DNA from: Thermomicrobiales bacterium
GTDB lineage: Bacteria; Chloroflexota; Chloroflexia; Thermomicrobiales; UBA6265
Assembly (NCBI GenBank): GCA_025937615.1
Contig: JAICRA010000099.1
Coordinates: 1-6,201, forward strand
Length of the DNA: 6,201 nucleotides
Direction of reading: 5' to 3'
In this document: positions 5,152-6,201 of the stretch, piece after piece
How positions within the stretch are numbered: the stretch's first letter is position 1
Layout of the letters: each line of letters starts with the position of its first letter
Notes under the pieces: model-generated
Databases searched by the model: none
Told to the model about the DNA's origin: nothing
Seen by the model: only the letters and a program-made list of their open reading frames with translations
Made by a program: the position numbers and the translations under genes

Positions 5152-6201
5152 CTAGGCCGGCGACCCACGGTGCGCCACGATGGAGTCGGCAACCCGCCAG
5201 GCATTGGCCATGATCGTCAACGTCGGGTTGACCCCGGTGGAGGTCGGGAACGGGCTGCCATCGACGGCGTAGAGGTTGTCGACCTCGTGGGCGCGGCAAT
5301 CCTTGTTCAGGACGGAAGAGCTCGGGTCATTACCCATGCGTAGCGTGCTGTGTTGATGCGAGCAATTGCCCGTGACCTTGTCGATGTAGACGCGCCAGAC
5401 CTTCGTCGCTCCCGCGGCCTCTAGGATTTCGGCGTTGCGATCGATGATCCATCGCCCCTGAGCGAGGTCGTTCGGGTGCGGCGTATGGGTAATGCGGGCG
5501 ACCGGAAGCCCCCAGGCATCCTTCACCTGGTCATCCAGCTCGACACGGTTCGTCTCCTGGGGCAGGTCGTGGAGCACGAGCCCGACGGCCATCGTGTGGT
5601 TGAAGAATTCGCGGTCGGCGTCTTTCGCCGCTTGTCCCCAGGTTGGTTTATCCGGGAGAGAGAAGCTAATCGGCAGCGGGATGCCGACTCCAGCCGAGGC
5701 GACGTGGCAGCCCCCGACGAATTCGCGTCCTTCCGAGTGCTCCAGAAACTCGAAGGTGCTGGCGCCGACATAGCCGCCGCCGGCCCACCCGTAGACGGGG
5801 TCCTCGAACGCGCCGATGGCGGCGCTGTACTCGTGGAACGTAGCGTTGCGGCCCACGACGTCGCTTCCGTTGGCCAGACCGTTCGGGAACTGGCTGGACT
5901 GCGACAAGAGGAGGAGCCGCGCCGACTCGATGGCGCCGCAGGCGAGAATGAAGAGATCGGCTTCCTGCTCGACGGTGTCCCCAGCCGAGTCCCAGTAGAG
6001 CGCGCTCCTGGCGCGACCCTGGGGATCGATGGCGATTTCCTGGACATAACAGTCGGGTCGGAGATCATAGCGGCCGGTGGCGAGCGCGGCCGGGATGAAC
6101 CGGGTCAGAGCGTTGCCTCGCGTCCCGGTCGGATCGCCGTGCTGCTGGGCAAACGCGCTCTGGTTTGTTGTCGGCCAGCCATTGTAGGGGCAGGACAGCG
6201 C
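5152..6201 (-). CDS. GMC-family FAD-dependent sugar oxidoreductase, C-terminal 349 residues (5' partial)
   Basis: This is a flavoenzyme of the glucose-methanol-choline family that oxidises a hydroxyl of a sugar, polyol or glycoside. The window edge removes the N-terminus, including the FAD Rossmann motif and any signal peptide. The frame is open from 6201 to TAG at 5152-5154. Numbering from the edge, the visible part has SCPYNGWPT (3-11), FIPAALATGRYDLR (35-48), the mid-chain GMC segment LFILACGAIESARLLLLS (83-100), and FPNGLANGSDVVGRN. The C-terminal catalytic domain has SHQHSTLRMG, where H282 is the likely catalytic His of the H-x-x-G/S-T-x-R-M-G motif, and AVDGSPFPTSTGVNPTLTIMAN, where N325 is the likely catalytic Asn. 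This arrangement resembles gluconate, fructose and sorbitol FAD dehydrogenases and glycoside 3-oxidising enzymes more than glucose or choline oxidases. No small subunit or cytochrome gene is visible on the downstream side. It is the most upstream gene of the operon inside the window. Confidence 0.92.
   Translation of the reverse strand, partial: ALSCPYNGWPTTNQSAFAQQHGDPTGTRGNALTRFIPAALATGRYDLRPDCYVQEIAIDPQGRARSALYWDSAGDTVEQEADLFILACGAIESARLLLLSQSSQFPNGLANGSDVVGRNATFHEYSAAIGAFEDPVYGWAGGGYVGASTFEFLEHSEGREFVGGCHVASAGVGIPLPISFSLPDKPTWGQAAKDADREFFNHTMAVGLVLHDLPQETNRVELDDQVKDAWGLPVARITHTPHPNDLAQGRWIIDRNAEILEAAGATKVWRVYIDKVTGNCSHQHSTLRMGNDPSSSVLNKDCRAHEVDNLYAVDGSPFPTSTGVNPTLTIMANAWRVADSIVAHRGSPA

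Overview
The window looks like chromosomal DNA from a high-GC bacterium, most likely a Chloroflexota member of the Thermomicrobia/Sphaerobacter type. This is inferred from three things: an Ala/Thr/Pro 'DATPDATPS' linker directly after a signal peptide, a secreted Cys-rich protein with a CGACGNVC motif and an LPNTG tail, and strong Shine-Dalgarno sites (GGAGGTGA, AGGAGG) with GTG starts. No marker gene is present, so the taxonomic call is tentative.

Layout. The left edge (1-348, + strand) holds the 3' end of a cysteine-rich surface protein with two copies of a TCFEGxCxCPSGxC module, an LPNTG motif and a C-terminal hydrophobic segment. A 191-bp convergent intergenic region (349-539) follows. 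It has no convincing gene but contains three perfect inverted repeats, probably a two-way transcription stop. The rest of the window (540-6201) is one tightly packed operon on the minus strand, read right to left: FAD-dependent GMC oxidoreductase (cut by the right edge), a TIM-barrel sugar isomerase/inosose-dehydratase-like protein, a sugar-binding protein with a Tat-like signal peptide, a tandem-domain sugar ABC ATPase, and a ribose-type ABC permease. Gaps are 39, 64 and 68 nt, and the last two genes overlap by 20 nt.

How the genes fit together. The last three genes form a complete CUT2 (ribose/inositol/xylose-type) importer. The first two are a sugar-oxidising flavoenzyme and an AP_endonuc_2/IolE-like enzyme of the kind that acts on keto-sugars or inososes. 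The simplest reading is an uptake-and-oxidation cassette for a sugar, glycoside or cyclitol, in which a hydroxyl is oxidised to a ketone and the keto product is then isomerised, dehydrated or cleaved. The substrate cannot be told from sequence. Between the binding-protein and ATPase genes lies a 14-bp perfect hairpin without a U-tract. It fits mRNA stabilisation or partial attenuation that makes the binding protein more abundant than the membrane components.

No tRNA, rRNA, CRISPR array, insertion sequence or attachment site was seen. There is no clear sign of a wholly new system. The most unusual items are the LPXTG-type Cys-rich protein, the GMC/IolE-like/CUT2 combination, and a binding protein that has no lipid-anchor cysteine.
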